Translations under genes and position numbers: made by a program
In this document: positions 1 through 11,091 of the stretch, piece by piece
How positions within the stretch are numbered: position 1 is the first letter of the stretch
How the letters are laid out: the number at the start of each line of letters is the position of its first letter
Notes under the pieces: generated by a model
What the model was told of the DNA's origin: nothing
The model's input: only the letters and a program-made list of their open reading frames with translations
The model's database searches: none
Source of the DNA: Argentina anserina
Taxonomy: Eukaryota > Streptophyta > Magnoliopsida > Rosales > Rosaceae
Length of the DNA: 64,000 nucleotides
Direction: 5' to 3'
Assembly: GCF_933775445.1 (NCBI RefSeq)
Contig: NW_026089420.1
Location: 248,001 to 312,000, forward strand

Positions 1-754
1 TTTGTTAAAGTTATTTTTATTCTTGTCTATGAGATATTTGTAATTTTCGAATGACATGATGAATTAAGGTTTTCGATTTTTATTCAATGATTTTAGGTTT
101 TATGCCATGAGTTTCTGTTTATTTATGTTCTTAATACATTTTCGGTGTGTTCTTATATTGCATGTGTGATTAAGACAAGTAGTTGATGTCGCATATGTTA
201 ATCATTCAAAGTTAAAAACAATTTTGATACAAGTAGTTGATTAATTGTTTGTCCCCTTTGTGTTCCTCCACCGATTATGATCTTAAGTTCGACATTGGAT
301 AAGTGCTTTAAACATATTGATTTCTCTTTGTGATACGTAATTGCATGATGAATTGGTATGTTAGATTTCGTAGCAAGACAAGTAGTTGAGCTCAATAATA
401 TCTATGTATTAGGAACCAAGTAGGAACTTGATGCATGATCGAATTTAAGATGAACTATGATACTTACGGCATGAACAAGATTGAGAGTAGATTTTGTTAC
501 CTTTGTTCTTATGTTATTTGTTTGGTAATTTCTTATGTGTTGGTTGGTTGATCACATGTATATATTAGTTTAGGTTTATTTTATGTTTGATCCGAAATAT
601 ATCTCAAATCTTTTAAACTCTTATGAATTCGTTGTTAAATGTTTGTGATTCTTTACCCTGGTTGGATCCCCGGTTTGTGAACGATACCCTCTTGCTTTAT
701 ACTACTAACGATGCTTACAGGGTTAATATTGATCTCGAGTAATCGAACCGATCA
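1..754 (+). repeat. 5' LTR of Athila element A (3' portion only; window begins inside it)
   Basis: This stretch is repeated at 10338-11091 with no difference that I could see, and it ends ATCA two bases before a primer-binding site, so it is the downstream part of a long terminal repeat. The full LTR, seen at 8899-11091, is 2193 bp, so about 1.44 kb of this copy lies outside the window. The promoter-bearing part is therefore missing here; what remains is presumably R/U5. Short open frames inside it are not credible genes. Confidence 0.93.
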
Positions 755-756
755 AA

Positions 757-774
757 TGGCGCCGTTGCCGGGGA
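757..774 (+). promoter_or_regulatory. Primer-binding site, tRNA-Asp type (element A)
   Basis: The 18 bases TGGCGCCGTTGCCGGGGA are complementary to the CCA-tailed 3' end of plant tRNA-Asp. They lie two bases after the LTR end (ATCA), where minus-strand synthesis is primed. This primer choice is typical of Athila-type elements. The same 18 bases occur in the other elements of the window. Confidence 0.93.
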
Positions 775-955
775 TCCATCATTATGGATCCCAATCTTTT
801 AATTTCGAATTCACTGTTTATATTGTAAATTTGTATATGTTTTTCTTACTTTGTTCTAACATATAGTAATTTTATCTTAGGTTGTTATTTTTTTTTATGA
901 GTGAATGAATGATTGTTGTAGGTTGTAAATCGAACGGAATAGGTAAAGTTCCTTT

Positions 956-1030
956 TGTTAATATTAGCCTCAACCCCTCATGTTTTCTTCCAAAGTTTTT
1001 GCATGAGGTTGAGGGCGGCTTTTATTAACA
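956..1030 (+). repeat. Large conserved leader hairpin (element A)
   Basis: The left arm (956-982, starting TGTTAATATTAGCC) pairs with the right arm (1002-1030, ending GGCTTTTATTAACA), with a few bulged bases around a loop of about 19 nt. The equivalents in elements B and C keep the pairing although the loop sequence differs. It lies just downstream of the candidate splice donor. It is a plausible RNA packaging or dimerisation element; the function is inference. Confidence 0.7.
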
Positions 1031-1166
1031 CTTGGAGATTTGTCTAACACCCAAGTTTCAATCCAGCTGAGTAAGGGGCACGCTCTTTTATTACCCTGGT
1101 GCATGGGACCAAAATTGGATCTCAGAGAACTATTGACTGACATACATCTCGGTGATGGAGTCGATA

Positions 1167-1180
1167 GGGAGTTCGCTCTC
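1167..1180 (+). repeat. Small leader hairpin, GGGAG-TTCG-CTCTC (element A)
   Basis: A 5-bp stem (one G-U pair) closes the tetraloop TTCG. At the same place element B has GAGAG-CTTG-CTCTC and element C has GAAAG-CATC-CTTTC, so both arms change together. That pattern supports a real RNA stem. Confidence 0.55.
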
Positions 1181-1528
1181 CGTAGTTCAACAAATGAGTC
1201 CTACCATGTTCACTATCTCTAATTGAGCTATACGGCCTTCTGAAACAAAGACTTGATCTTGTGTCTAGACATCCATACTTAGGCCGCACGTCCACCTCGG
1301 TTTACAACTTAGAATCAATTGATCATTCAATCATTGAAATAGCAAAAAGAACTTTTGAATTGTATGAACTTTGTAAACGTAAAGAACTAACTTTGTAACA
1401 TGACAACATAGTTGTCGTGCCTCTTCCATAAGTGTGCTGCGTATATGACCAAGGAAGGGCACGATTCATGTCTTCATTTTGTATCCTTCAATGCTAACCC
1501 TTTAACTTTTGTATTACAGGAATTATGC

Positions 1529-4500
1529 ATGTCCGAAATATCTAAGAGAACACAAGAGCTCAAAGATCGAATTCAAGCACTTCGAGATTTAAACAACTCT
1601 TTCAGGAGTGGACCCTTAGATTTCGAATCATCTCCAAGCAATTCAATCTTGAACTCTTCACCTAGATCAGAAGAAGAGGAGGATCCTTTCTTTCCCTTCA
1701 TCTTCAATTCAGAGACAGACACAATTGCGGACCGTGATATAGTTCCTGTTGGTGCTCCAATGGCACTCAAGAATGCTTTCATCCCCACCACCCCTGAATC
1801 ACCTTCATGCATTGCTTTCACTCCACCTAATGAAGCCAACTTCTCCATTCCGGTTCAATTGCTTGGGCAGCTGCCTAAGTATTCTGGTTCCTCAATGGAA
1901 GACCCTAATGTTCACCTTAGGGAGTTCTTGGACATTTGCAAGCTCCAATCGATTCATCATCTGTCTCAAGAAGGCTTGAGGTTGCTTTTGTTTCCATTTA
2001 CCCTTAAGGACGATGCTAAACGTTGGTTGTACTCTCTGCCTCCGGGAATCATCACCACATGGGATGAAATGACTAGGAAGTTCTTGAAACAATTCTTCCC
2101 TGCTCAACTCACGAAAAGACTAAGGAGGGAGATTCAGAACTTCACTCAAAAGGATGGTGATTCACTCTACGAGGCATGGGAGGAATTTCAAGAACTACAA
2201 AGAAAGTGCCCTCACCATGGTATTTCGTTGGATGACTTGGTGCAATTCTTCTATGAAGGACTCGACACCATTAACAAGAGTATGGTGGATTCGGCATGTG
2301 GCTGCACATTCATGAACAAGACCAGTCAAGAAGCTTACACCTTGATTGATGACTTGGCAGACAACAATCGCCAATTTAGTTCTAAGGAAAAGAGAGGAAG
2401 CAAGAGCCGTGGAGTGTATGACGTTGATACAAGGAATCAAATGGCTACTTTAGAAAGAAAGCTTGATGTTCTAGTTAAGGCATTCAATGGTTCGACCATC
2501 AACACTCAAGCGTGTGGCATTTGTTCATTCAAGGACCACACCACCGAGAATTGTCCAAATGGTGCAATAACTGAAGAGGAGTTGAACTTCATGGGGCAAC
2601 AAAGGCCTAGGTACGATCCATACTCGAACACATACAACCCTGGACTTAGAGATCATCCAAATTTTCGTTGGAACAACAATGCTCAACCGTCCAATACTCA
2701 AGGTCAAGGACCTCGTCCTTCAGGTTTGTTTGTGAGGCCTCAGGTACCTCAAGGTTCTGTTCCCTTTAACTCTAACGTTCATGGTTCAAATAATGCACCT
2801 GCACCTAACTATGATGAACTTTTGAAGTCTCTTGCTCAAGGGCAACAAAATTTAAACTCTGCTACTCAAGCTTTAGTTACAGGTCAACAAGCTCATTCTA
2901 AAGACATAACCGAGCTTAAGAAGCAAATGGGACAAGTGATCGACTTCATGGGCAAGATTCATGAAGGAGGTAAGTTGCCGAGCCAAACTGAGCCAAATCC
3001 TAACGTGAAGGCCATGATGACAAGAAGTGGGAGGATCTTGGATGCTCAATTGCAGCAAAACAAGAAGGCCGTGCCTTCTAAAGGAAAAGAGGCCGAAAGT
3101 TTCAATGCTAATGACATAGAGAAGGACCCTTTCTCCTCTAAAGCTAATGATGTTATGCTTCTTCCCACAAGTGATCATGACACGCATGACAAAGGTAAGG
3201 ATCCTAACTCTAGTGGTGTGGTTTCAACTAATGCTCTTCCTCGTGTCCCCTTCCCCAATAGATTCGCAAAGAAGAAGAAGGATGACTCTGATCAAGCCAT
3301 GCTCGACATCTTTAAAAGGGTAGAAGTGAACATGCCTCTCATTGAATGCATTCAACAAATCCCGAAGTACGCTAAGTTTCTAAAGGAGTTGTGCACCAAT
3401 AAGAGGATGACTCGAGAGAAGGAGGTTGTTACAATGAGTAAGACGGTTTCTGCCGTGCTCCAACGGAAGCTACCACCAAAGCTTAAGGATCCAGGGAGTT
3501 TTTCTATCCCTTGTACAATCGGAAACATGACATTTGAAAAGATAATGTTAGACTTAGGTGCATCGATAAATGTAATGCCTTACTATATTTATGAGGATCT
3601 AGGTCTAGGTGATTTGAAACGAGATAATGTTGTGATTCGATTGGCAGATTGTTCCAACAAAGTCCCTTTGGGCTATGTTGAAGATGTTCTTGTGCAGGTT
3701 TCGAGCTTGATATTCCCTGCGGACTTCTATGTCCTTGACATGGAGCCAACTGAAGGAGATGACAAGGAGGTCCCTATTCTGTTGGGGCGTCCCTTTATGA
3801 GGACTGCAAGAACGAAGATTGATGTGTTTAGTGGATCACTCACCTTTGAGTTCGACGGTGAAGTGATTAGCTTCAACATCTTTGAAGCTATGAGGTATCC
3901 CCTTTCGGAATTAAGTGATTCTTTTTCAGTTGACATTCTTGATTCCCTTGCAGATAACTATCTAGATACCTTGGCACATGACGAGTTGGCACTCACCATT
4001 GCCCAAGGGGCCGGATTTGCAAGTGACGGCTCCAACGTTTCTGAGTTGGAAGCCAATGATGCCGTGCCATCATTTGTACTAGAGAATGTGGCCTCTCTTG
4101 AGGTTTCACCACGTGAGGTAAGTTATGTCTCTCCTAGTCCAATTCTCTTAACTACTAACAAGAATCTTCCTTCTGTGGTGCAAGCCCCAAAGCTTGATCT
4201 TAAGGTTCTTCCGGACCACTTGAAGTATGCATTTTTGGGAGATGAGGATACATTGCCCGTGATCATTTCATCTGCACTCAACGAGGAACAAGAGGAGAGA
4301 TTGATTGAAGTGTTAAAGAAACACAAGACGGCAATAGGATGGACCCTAGCCGACATCAAAGGAATCAGCCCTACCATGTGTGTGCACCGAATTTTGCTTG
4401 AAGATGGTGCCAAACCAACCAAGGAATGTCAAAGACGCCTTCACCCACCAATGATGCAAGTTGTAAAGGATGAAATCACTAAGTTGCACGATTGTGGCGT

Positions 4501-7093
4501 GATCTACCCCATCTCGGATAGTAGGTGGATCTCTCCCATTCAAGTTGTGCCAAAGAAGTCAGGAATCACGGTGGTAAAGAACAAAGAGAACGAGTTGGTG
4601 CCTCAAAGGACAGTGACCGGTTATAGAGTGTGTATCGACTATAGGAAGCTCAATGCTACAACAAGGAAGGACCATATGCCATTGCCATTCATTGATCAAA
4701 TGCTTGAGAGGTTAGCTGGTCATTCTTTCTATTGTTTCCTTGATGGATATAGTGGATACAATCAAATTAGTGTTGCGGAAGAAGATCAAGAAAAGACTAC
4801 GTTCACATGCCCTTTTGGTACGTTTGCTTATCGTCGCATGCCTTTTGGTTTGTGCAACGCTCCAGGTACGTTTCAACGCTGCATGTATCACATTTTCTCT
4901 GAGTATATTGGTTCTAAAATTGAAGTTTTCATGGATGATTTTTCTGTTTATGGTGAAAATTTCGAAACATGCCTAGAGAATGTTGAACTTGTGCTTAAAC
5001 GTTGTGAAGAAACTAACTTGGTTTTGAATTGGGAGAAATGTCATTTCATGGTCACACAAGGCATTGTCTTAGGCCATATTATTTCATCTAGAGGAATTGA
5101 GGTTGATAAATCTAAAATAGATCTTGTGCGTCACTTACCCCTCCCCACAAGTGTGAGGGATGTTCGATCTTTTCTTGGACATGCAGGTTTCTATCGTAGG
5201 TTTATCAAGGACTTTTCCAAGATTGCGAGACCAATGAGTTCATTGCTTCAAAAGGATGTTTCCTTTCACTTTGATGATGATTGCATGCATGCATTTGAGA
5301 CTTTGAAGAAGCTCTTAACTTCGGCACCTATCATGGCACCACCGGATTGGTCCTTGCCATTTGAGTTGATGTGTGACGCCTCCGACTATGCAGTTGGAGC
5401 CGTGCTAGGGCAGAGGAGGGACAAGCAGCCCTACGCCATCTATTATGCCTCACGAACACTCAATGATGCTCAACAAAACTACACCACAACTGAAAAAGAA
5501 CTTCTTGCTGTGATCTTTGCTCTAGATAAGTTTCGTTCTTACTTACTTCAATCCAAAGTTATTGTTTACACTGACCATGCAGCTTTGAAGTATTTAATGA
5601 CGAAGAAGGATGCCAAACCAAGATTGATTCGATGGATTCTCTTACTCCAAGAGTTTGATCTCGAGATCAAGGACAAGAAGGGCAGTGACAATGTTGTGGC
5701 GGATCACTTGAGTCGTTTGGTGAGAGATGCCGAGCCCTTGGCTATCCAAGAGAGCTTTCCGGATGAGCAACTCTTTCGAGTTGAGGTAAGTGAGCCATGG
5801 TATGCAGATATTGTCAATTATCTTGTTTCTAAGCAATTTCCGGATACTTTATCGCATGCTCAAAAGAATAGACTCAAGGCATTAGCTAAGTATTATGTTT
5901 GGGATGAACCATACTTGTGGAAACATTGTGTTGATCAAATCATTAGGAGGTGTGTCCCTGAATCTGAACATCATTCTATACTTACTTTTTGCCATTCTGA
6001 ATCTTGTGGAGGACACTTTGGTTCACGTAGGACTGCTCTTAAGGTGTTAGAATGTGGTTTCTTTTGGCCTACGATTTTCAAAGATGCATATCATTTTTGC
6101 ATGACTTGTGATAGATGCCAACGCATGGGAAACTTAGGATCTAGAGATCAAATGCCTATGACACCGATTATATATGTTGAAATATTTGATTGTTGGGGTA
6201 TCGATTTCATGGGACCTTTTCCTAGCTCTAATGGTTTCTTGTACATACTCGTTTGTGTTGATTATGTTTCGAAATGGGTGGAAGCAAAAGCCACCCGGAC
6301 TAATGATTCTCGAGTTGTTGCAGATTTCCTTCGTTCTAACATTTTCTCTAGGTTTGGTATGCCGAGAGTTATCATTAGTGATGGAGGATCTCACTTTTGC
6401 AACCGGACCATTGAGGCATTGTTGAAGAAGTATGGAATCAAGCATAAGGTTGCTACGCCTTATCACCCCCAAACAAGTGGACAAGTGGAGCTATCTAATC
6501 GTGAGATCAAGAGAATTTTGGAGAAGTCTGTTGGACCATCACGCAAGGATTGGTCTCAACGATTGGATGATGCTCTTTGGGCCTATAGGACGGCATACAA
6601 GACTCCTCTTGGCATGTCACCATTTCGGTTAGTATATGGCAAGGCGTGCCATCTTCCTGTGGAGCTTGAACATCGTGCATGGTGGGCTGTGAAGAATTTT
6701 AACATGGACATTGATGAGGCCGGATTGCATAGGAAGTTGCAGTTGCATGAGCTTGAAGAGATTAGGAATGAGGCCTATGATTCGGCAATGGTTTACAAGG
6801 AGAAGACTAAGATGTTCCATGATCGTATGATTAGGAAGAAACACTTTGTCGTTGGGCAAAAAGTTCTTTTGTTTAATTCTCGACTTAAGTTGTTTCCCGG
6901 TAAATTACGTTCTAGATGGATAGGTCCTTTCATTATTACTAACGTTTTTCCTTCTGGTGCTATCATGATAAAGAGTATGGTGAAAGGCACCGAATTTCAG
7001 GTCAATGGACATCGCTTGAAGCCTTATTTTGAGAATATGGAGAATCACGTGATTGAGGAGACATCTCTCCTTGATCCTTCGCCAAACAAGTGA
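1529..7093 (+). CDS. gag-pol: Gag-Pro-Pol polyprotein of Athila element A (intact single ORF, 1854 codons)
   Basis: This is the full retrotransposon polyprotein. Gag forms the particle, and Pol copies the RNA and integrates the DNA. Domains in order, numbered from the ATG at 1529: retrotransposon Gag domain (about 110-260); CCHC zinc knuckle C-X2-C-X4-H-X4-C at 329-342; aspartic protease with DLGAS at 675-679 (Leu where most proteases have Thr or Ser); reverse transcriptase with catalytic FMDD at 1134-1137; RNase H starting near Asp1283; integrase with a Cys/His zinc-binding region, then Asp1559, Asp1618 and Glu1654 (D-35-E spacing between the last two). No chromodomain is seen at the C-terminus and no stop or frameshift interrupts the frame. 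The ATG at 1529 was chosen because it follows an acceptor-like TTACAG and matches the gag start of element C. The frame is open upstream, with another in-frame ATG at 1445. The RT and integrase motifs place it in Athila. Confidence 0.94.
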   Translation: MSEISKRTQELKDRIQALRDLNNSFRSGPLDFESSPSNSILNSSPRSEEEEDPFFPFIFNSETDTIADRDIVPVGAPMALKNAFIPTTPESPSCIAFTPPNEANFSIPVQLLGQLPKYSGSSMEDPNVHLREFLDICKLQSIHHLSQEGLRLLLFPFTLKDDAKRWLYSLPPGIITTWDEMTRKFLKQFFPAQLTKRLRREIQNFTQKDGDSLYEAWEEFQELQRKCPHHGISLDDLVQFFYEGLDTINKSMVDSACGCTFMNKTSQEAYTLIDDLADNNRQFSSKEKRGSKSRGVYDVDTRNQMATLERKLDVLVKAFNGSTINTQACGICSFKDHTTENCPNGAITEEELNFMGQQRPRYDPYSNTYNPGLRDHPNFRWNNNAQPSNTQGQGPRPSGLFVRPQVPQGSVPFNSNVHGSNNAPAPNYDELLKSLAQGQQNLNSATQALVTGQQAHSKDITELKKQMGQVIDFMGKIHEGGKLPSQTEPNPNVKAMMTRSGRILDAQLQQNKKAVPSKGKEAESFNANDIEKDPFSSKANDVMLLPTSDHDTHDKGKDPNSSGVVSTNALPRVPFPNRFAKKKKDDSDQAMLDIFKRVEVNMPLIECIQQIPKYAKFLKELCTNKRMTREKEVVTMSKTVSAVLQRKLPPKLKDPGSFSIPCTIGNMTFEKIMLDLGASINVMPYYIYEDLGLGDLKRDNVVIRLADCSNKVPLGYVEDVLVQVSSLIFPADFYVLDMEPTEGDDKEVPILLGRPFMRTARTKIDVFSGSLTFEFDGEVISFNIFEAMRYPLSELSDSFSVDILDSLADNYLDTLAHDELALTIAQGAGFASDGSNVSELEANDAVPSFVLENVASLEVSPREVSYVSPSPILLTTNKNLPSVVQAPKLDLKVLPDHLKYAFLGDEDTLPVIISSALNEEQEERLIEVLKKHKTAIGWTLADIKGISPTMCVHRILLEDGAKPTKECQRRLHPPMMQVVKDEITKLHDCGVIYPISDSRWISPIQVVPKKSGITVVKNKENELVPQRTVTGYRVCIDYRKLNATTRKDHMPLPFIDQMLERLAGHSFYCFLDGYSGYNQISVAEEDQEKTTFTCPFGTFAYRRMPFGLCNAPGTFQRCMYHIFSEYIGSKIEVFMDDFSVYGENFETCLENVELVLKRCEETNLVLNWEKCHFMVTQGIVLGHIISSRGIEVDKSKIDLVRHLPLPTSVRDVRSFLGHAGFYRRFIKDFSKIARPMSSLLQKDVSFHFDDDCMHAFETLKKLLTSAPIMAPPDWSLPFELMCDASDYAVGAVLGQRRDKQPYAIYYASRTLNDAQQNYTTTEKELLAVIFALDKFRSYLLQSKVIVYTDHAALKYLMTKKDAKPRLIRWILLLQEFDLEIKDKKGSDNVVADHLSRLVRDAEPLAIQESFPDEQLFRVEVSEPWYADIVNYLVSKQFPDTLSHAQKNRLKALAKYYVWDEPYLWKHCVDQIIRRCVPESEHHSILTFCHSESCGGHFGSRRTALKVLECGFFWPTIFKDAYHFCMTCDRCQRMGNLGSRDQMPMTPIIYVEIFDCWGIDFMGPFPSSNGFLYILVCVDYVSKWVEAKATRTNDSRVVADFLRSNIFSRFGMPRVIISDGGSHFCNRTIEALLKKYGIKHKVATPYHPQTSGQVELSNREIKRILEKSVGPSRKDWSQRLDDALWAYRTAYKTPLGMSPFRLVYGKACHLPVELEHRAWWAVKNFNMDIDEAGLHRKLQLHELEEIRNEAYDSAMVYKEKTKMFHDRMIRKKHFVVGQKVLLFNSRLKLFPGKLRSRWIGPFIITNVFPSGAIMIKSMVKGTEFQVNGHRLKPYFENMENHVIEETSLLDPSPNK

Positions 7094-8898
7094 TCTTTTT
7101 GAGATAGTCTAGGCTATAGACTCTAAACTTAAGCCAATGAAGGAGCCATCAACGAGTGTTTGCATTTTCTTATCCCTAATTTTTATTTTTCGTTGCTTAT
7201 CATATTGTACATTGAGGGCAATGTAAGTTTGAAGTGTGGGGTGGGATATACATCATTCGTTGAATTCTATTGTTTGATGTTTATGTGTTTCGATTTTGTT
7301 ATTTTGATTTTCAATTTTTAGTGTTATTTTCGGTTTTGTTTTTCGATTCTAAGTTGTTTTTTTTTTTTTGAGTCTTAGGTATGCCTTTAACTGTCTAGGA
7401 TGAGTTGATCTTTGAATGATTGGTTGAAAGATGATCACAAGATTGGAAATTGAACTTAATTGCTATTTGATGGTTAATCGATGTGTAGAAATTGTACGAA
7501 CATGTAGTAGATGAGGATTTTGAAACTTAGGTACAAAATGAACATGTTCCCTACTTGTTTGAATTTATGTAACCTATGTGAGTTTCGAGCCATATATGTG
7601 CGTTTCTTTGGAGAGTTTAATCTATCGTTTCTTGGCTATATAACCTCATTACATCTATTTTGATCAATTCATATGCCATAGAATTGCAATGAACTAGAGA
7701 ATGCTAGAACTTACTTTGTGAAACTTTCAAAACTTTTATCATAATATACTCTGATTTTGAAAATGATTGTTGGATCTTTTTAGGAATTCCACCACTTAAA
7801 CCAAAAAGCCGTATGCCTTATTTGAGCCCTGCTTGGGACACATTAGTATTAACCCATTTGAGCCTACGTTAAACCTTTTATTCATCAACAACATGTTAAT
7901 ATCCTTGCTTAGTATAGTTATATCTCTATCTTGTTCTCGAGGCTTGGCAGAGTTAATATTTGATGTTAATATGGAGTGATGATTCGATTCAAGTGTGGGG
8001 TTATGCTATGTATTTATTTGTGCCGTATGAAAATGGTGAAAAGAAAAAAATGAAAGATGCCGTGTGAGAAAAAGAAAAGAAAAAGATATATACACGGTTA
8101 GAAAAAAAAAAAAAGATAGAAAAAGAAAGAGAAGTAAGAAGTTATGGCATAGCTATGTTTGATGTGAATTTGGAGTTGTGATGTATTTGTTGAAGGCTCA
8201 ATAATGTTGTACTTTAGCCTTTGTTCGTTTTCACAATGTTTAGAGTGAAGAATGGGTCCAACATGATAAAATTGGCCCTTATTTTATGGAGTATGGCGAC
8301 ATAAGGTGGATGATTATTGCTCTGCTAAGTCTTGAGGATGACCTTTGTGATTCCTTTTACCTGAAAAATCATATCCTTACCGAGCCTAAGCCTACCGTTT
8401 ATAAAGATCCGCATGATTCTTAAAATGAGTAGCTCTTGATTTGTGGAGTTTGTTTCATGAGTAAGCATATGGTTTGGGTTCATTTGTGCATATGATTGGT
8501 ATATTTCATGAGGTTTTCGAATTCACTATGTATTCATAACTCTTATGTGTGAAAAGCTTTTAAGCATATGCCATGTTCTTGAGAGAAAAGATTCGGAGTG
8601 CATATCCCTTGTGAGTTGAATTTGAACTTGTTTTGAACATGTTGAGCTTAATATCACTTATGTTTCTGCCATGTCTTACTTGTTATGCGAGATCTCATGT
8701 TTATTAACCATTGAATTCATTCTATCTATTTCGATTAAGTGTTATTCTTGATGCTATGAGTTTGAAGATCTTTGAGACAAAATGTTGAAGGCATTATAGT
8801 TGAGTCATTAGTTTAGTTGTTTTGATTTTTGTTTTATGTTTTTGTTTCCCTTTTCTAGTGTTTGCTAAGGGACTAGCAAAGCTTAAGTGTGGGGTTGT
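7094..8898 (+). other. Non-coding 3' region of element A (no env-like ORF)
   Basis: About 1.8 kb separates the pol stop from the LTR with no sizeable open frame, so the env-like gene found in some Athila elements is absent. It contains the hairpin ACATTG-AGGG-CAATGT (7209-7224), three copies of AAGTGTGGGGT (7232, 7991, 8885) and an A/G-rich stretch at about 8036-8140. The region aligns with the 3' regions of elements B and C in order and content. Confidence 0.8.
8885..8895 (+). promoter_or_regulatory. Polypurine tract (element A)
   Basis: AAGTGTGGGGT lies three bases before the LTR start TGATAGG at 8899, where plus-strand DNA synthesis is primed. The same motif precedes the 3' LTRs of elements B and C. 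Confidence 0.8.
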
Positions 8899-9558
8899 TG
8901 ATAGGAGCACAAAGTGTGACGTTCTTAATGTGATTATGCCCTATTCTTACTCTTTGTTACCTCTTATTTAGTATGTTTTAGTTTCTTTTGTAAGAATAAG
9001 TGTCTAGGTAGAGCTTATATCAATTATGAGTGAATTGATGATGAAATCGTGCTAAGTGTTAATAATCCTTGTTGAGATATGATTCCTTGTTCGAGTAGGA
9101 TTCATCCTTTCGTATTTCTTTGTTTCTAACATACTTATTCTTATTAGGAAATACAAATCCATGTTGGAGAAGGAAAGCAATCCTAGTTCCACAAGGAAAG
9201 AGAAGAAAATACACTTAAAAGCCCAATCCATTCAAGAATCAAAATGCTGTCAATATTCATAGTCCAACTTCGACGGGCTCCCCTGGATAGCTCCGATTGA
9301 GTTAGAAGACCTACTTTATATGGAAATAAAGGTATTTGAGTCTAGTTTCTGTAGGATTTGGAATCAAATCAATATCTTATTCCTACAGAGAGATATGACT
9401 GAATCATTGATCGGAGGTCCAATGAACTCGGCGGAATTATCTCAGCCATTGATTTGCTTTTGATCCAAGGGCTATGAGGGAAACTTGGGACTTTGTTCCT
9501 CCTGCAAATAGAGCACAAATATGTATCAGAATGTCCATAAATCCCAGCACCAAAGAAT

Positions 9559-9646
9559 GTCAAAGAAGGCATGCAGCAAATTAAATGAGAAGAGGCAAGA
9601 AAGTCAAAGAAGGCATGCAGCAAATTTAATGAGGAAAGGTAAGAAA
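9559..9646 (+). repeat. Direct 44-bp tandem duplication in element A U3
   Basis: The unit starting GTCAAAGAAGGCATGCAGCA occurs at 9559-9602 and again at 9603-9646 with a few substitutions. It lies upstream of the TATA box, so it may duplicate enhancer sequence. Confidence 0.8.
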
Positions 9647-10048
9647 AATCAAACATGGCTGCAACAATTAAGACTTTTGATGCCTCCCTAATTCAAAGGA
9701 AGAAATTTGTGCAAAAGAAATCAGCATTAAAGGAGGAAGAAGATATGCAATTAATGCAAAAGATATGCAATCCTTATAGAAATCAAAATTCTGGCACTGC
9801 AGATCATCCAACTTTGACGAGCTCTCCTGGACAGCTCAAAAGGATTGAGAAAATGTACCTTATATGGATGAAAAGCCACGGAAGTCTAGTTGAATTTGCC
9901 AGTTGGAATCATCTCAATATCTATTTTCTAGAGAAAGTTATGGCCACAACAAGGGACAAAGGTCAAATCTGCCGAATCTAGGAAACCTCAACCAATTTGG
10001 TTTCAACTTTGTGGACTTTGTGGCCATCCTCCCTTGGGTTTCTTCCTC

Positions 10049-10056
10049 TATATATA
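10049..10056 (+). promoter_or_regulatory. TATA box of element A LTR
   Basis: TATATATA follows a pyrimidine-rich TTCTTCCTC, the same arrangement as in the LTRs of B and C. Transcription is expected to start about 25-35 bp downstream, which would define the U3/R boundary. Confidence 0.65.
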
Positions 10057-11091
10057 GCACCTCAATTCCACAGAAACATATCATCAACCTTGCTCACAAG
10101 ACTTGCCAAAGCTCTGCCCAAACACTTTCATTCACCAAACATCATTGAATCCGAATTCACCACCCTTCACCATATTTTCTGTCCAAAGCTTGGGAGCCTA
10201 AGATACCATACTCTTGAAGATCTCGTGCTACCTCTGTAAGGAACCTTGGGAGGAGAATTATAAAGTGTAACTCTTTGATCTTCATGTTAAGTTTTCGGGT
10301 TTTTATGTTCTTGTTCTTGGATGATTTATGTTTAGGTTTTGTTAAAGTTATTTTTATTCTTGTCTATGAGATATTTGTAATTTTCGAATGACATGATGAA
10401 TTAAGGTTTTCGATTTTTATTCAATGATTTTAGGTTTTATGCCATGAGTTTCTGTTTATTTATGTTCTTAATACATTTTCGGTGTGTTCTTATATTGCAT
10501 GTGTGATTAAGACAAGTAGTTGATGTCGCATATGTTAATCATTCAAAGTTAAAAACAATTTTGATACAAGTAGTTGATTAATTGTTTGTCCCCTTTGTGT
10601 TCCTCCACCGATTATGATCTTAAGTTCGACATTGGATAAGTGCTTTAAACATATTGATTTCTCTTTGTGATACGTAATTGCATGATGAATTGGTATGTTA
10701 GATTTCGTAGCAAGACAAGTAGTTGAGCTCAATAATATCTATGTATTAGGAACCAAGTAGGAACTTGATGCATGATCGAATTTAAGATGAACTATGATAC
10801 TTACGGCATGAACAAGATTGAGAGTAGATTTTGTTACCTTTGTTCTTATGTTATTTGTTTGGTAATTTCTTATGTGTTGGTTGGTTGATCACATGTATAT
10901 ATTAGTTTAGGTTTATTTTATGTTTGATCCGAAATATATCTCAAATCTTTTAAACTCTTATGAATTCGTTGTTAAATGTTTGTGATTCTTTACCCTGGTT
11001 GGATCCCCGGTTTGTGAACGATACCCTCTTGCTTTATACTACTAACGATGCTTACAGGGTTAATATTGATCTCGAGTAATCGAACCGATCA

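Larger units (their letters stand above)
775..1528 (+). other. Untranslated leader of element A between PBS and gag
   Basis: No credible coding sequence is present. Much of it, about 930-1330, is strongly conserved with the leaders of elements B (about 18150-18540) and C (about 24095-24500), including the phrase CATCTCGGTGATGGAGTCGA. It holds a large imperfect hairpin (956-1030) and a small stem (1167-1180). A splice-donor-like site AG|GTAAAG has its GT at 943, and an acceptor-like TTGTATTACAG ends at 1519, ten bases before the chosen gag start. An RNA role (packaging, dimerisation or splicing control) is inferred from conservation only. Confidence 0.8.
8899..11091 (+). repeat. Complete LTR of element A (2193 bp)
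   Basis: It begins TGATAGGAGC after a polypurine tract and ends CGATCA before a PBS. Its last 754 bp match window positions 1-754. U3 holds internal duplications (9236-9399 with 9780-9943; 9559-9602 with 9603-9646) and a TATA box at 10049-10056. Because both a PPT-side and a PBS-side internal region flank it, this one LTR is the 3' LTR of the left unit and the 5' LTR of the right unit. Confidence 0.93.

Noticed and set aside
1040..1222. 60-codon frame in the element A leader
   Set aside because: It has no ATG start and falls in a block whose conservation in elements B and C is at RNA level; the frame is not kept there.
1412..1528. Upstream extension of gag-pol to a TTG at 1412 or ATG at 1445
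   Set aside because: The frame is open but the region carries an acceptor-like site ending at 1519 and has no match in element C Gag. The ATG at 1529 fits the family start better.
7094..8898. Env-like third ORF as in some Athila elements
   Set aside because: No sizeable open frame in this region of A, nor in the matching regions of B (19201-20986) and C (30469-32264).
9655..9981. 108-codon frame in the element A LTR
   Set aside because: It lies in U3 over a diverged duplication, has no recognisable domain and no counterpart in the other LTRs.
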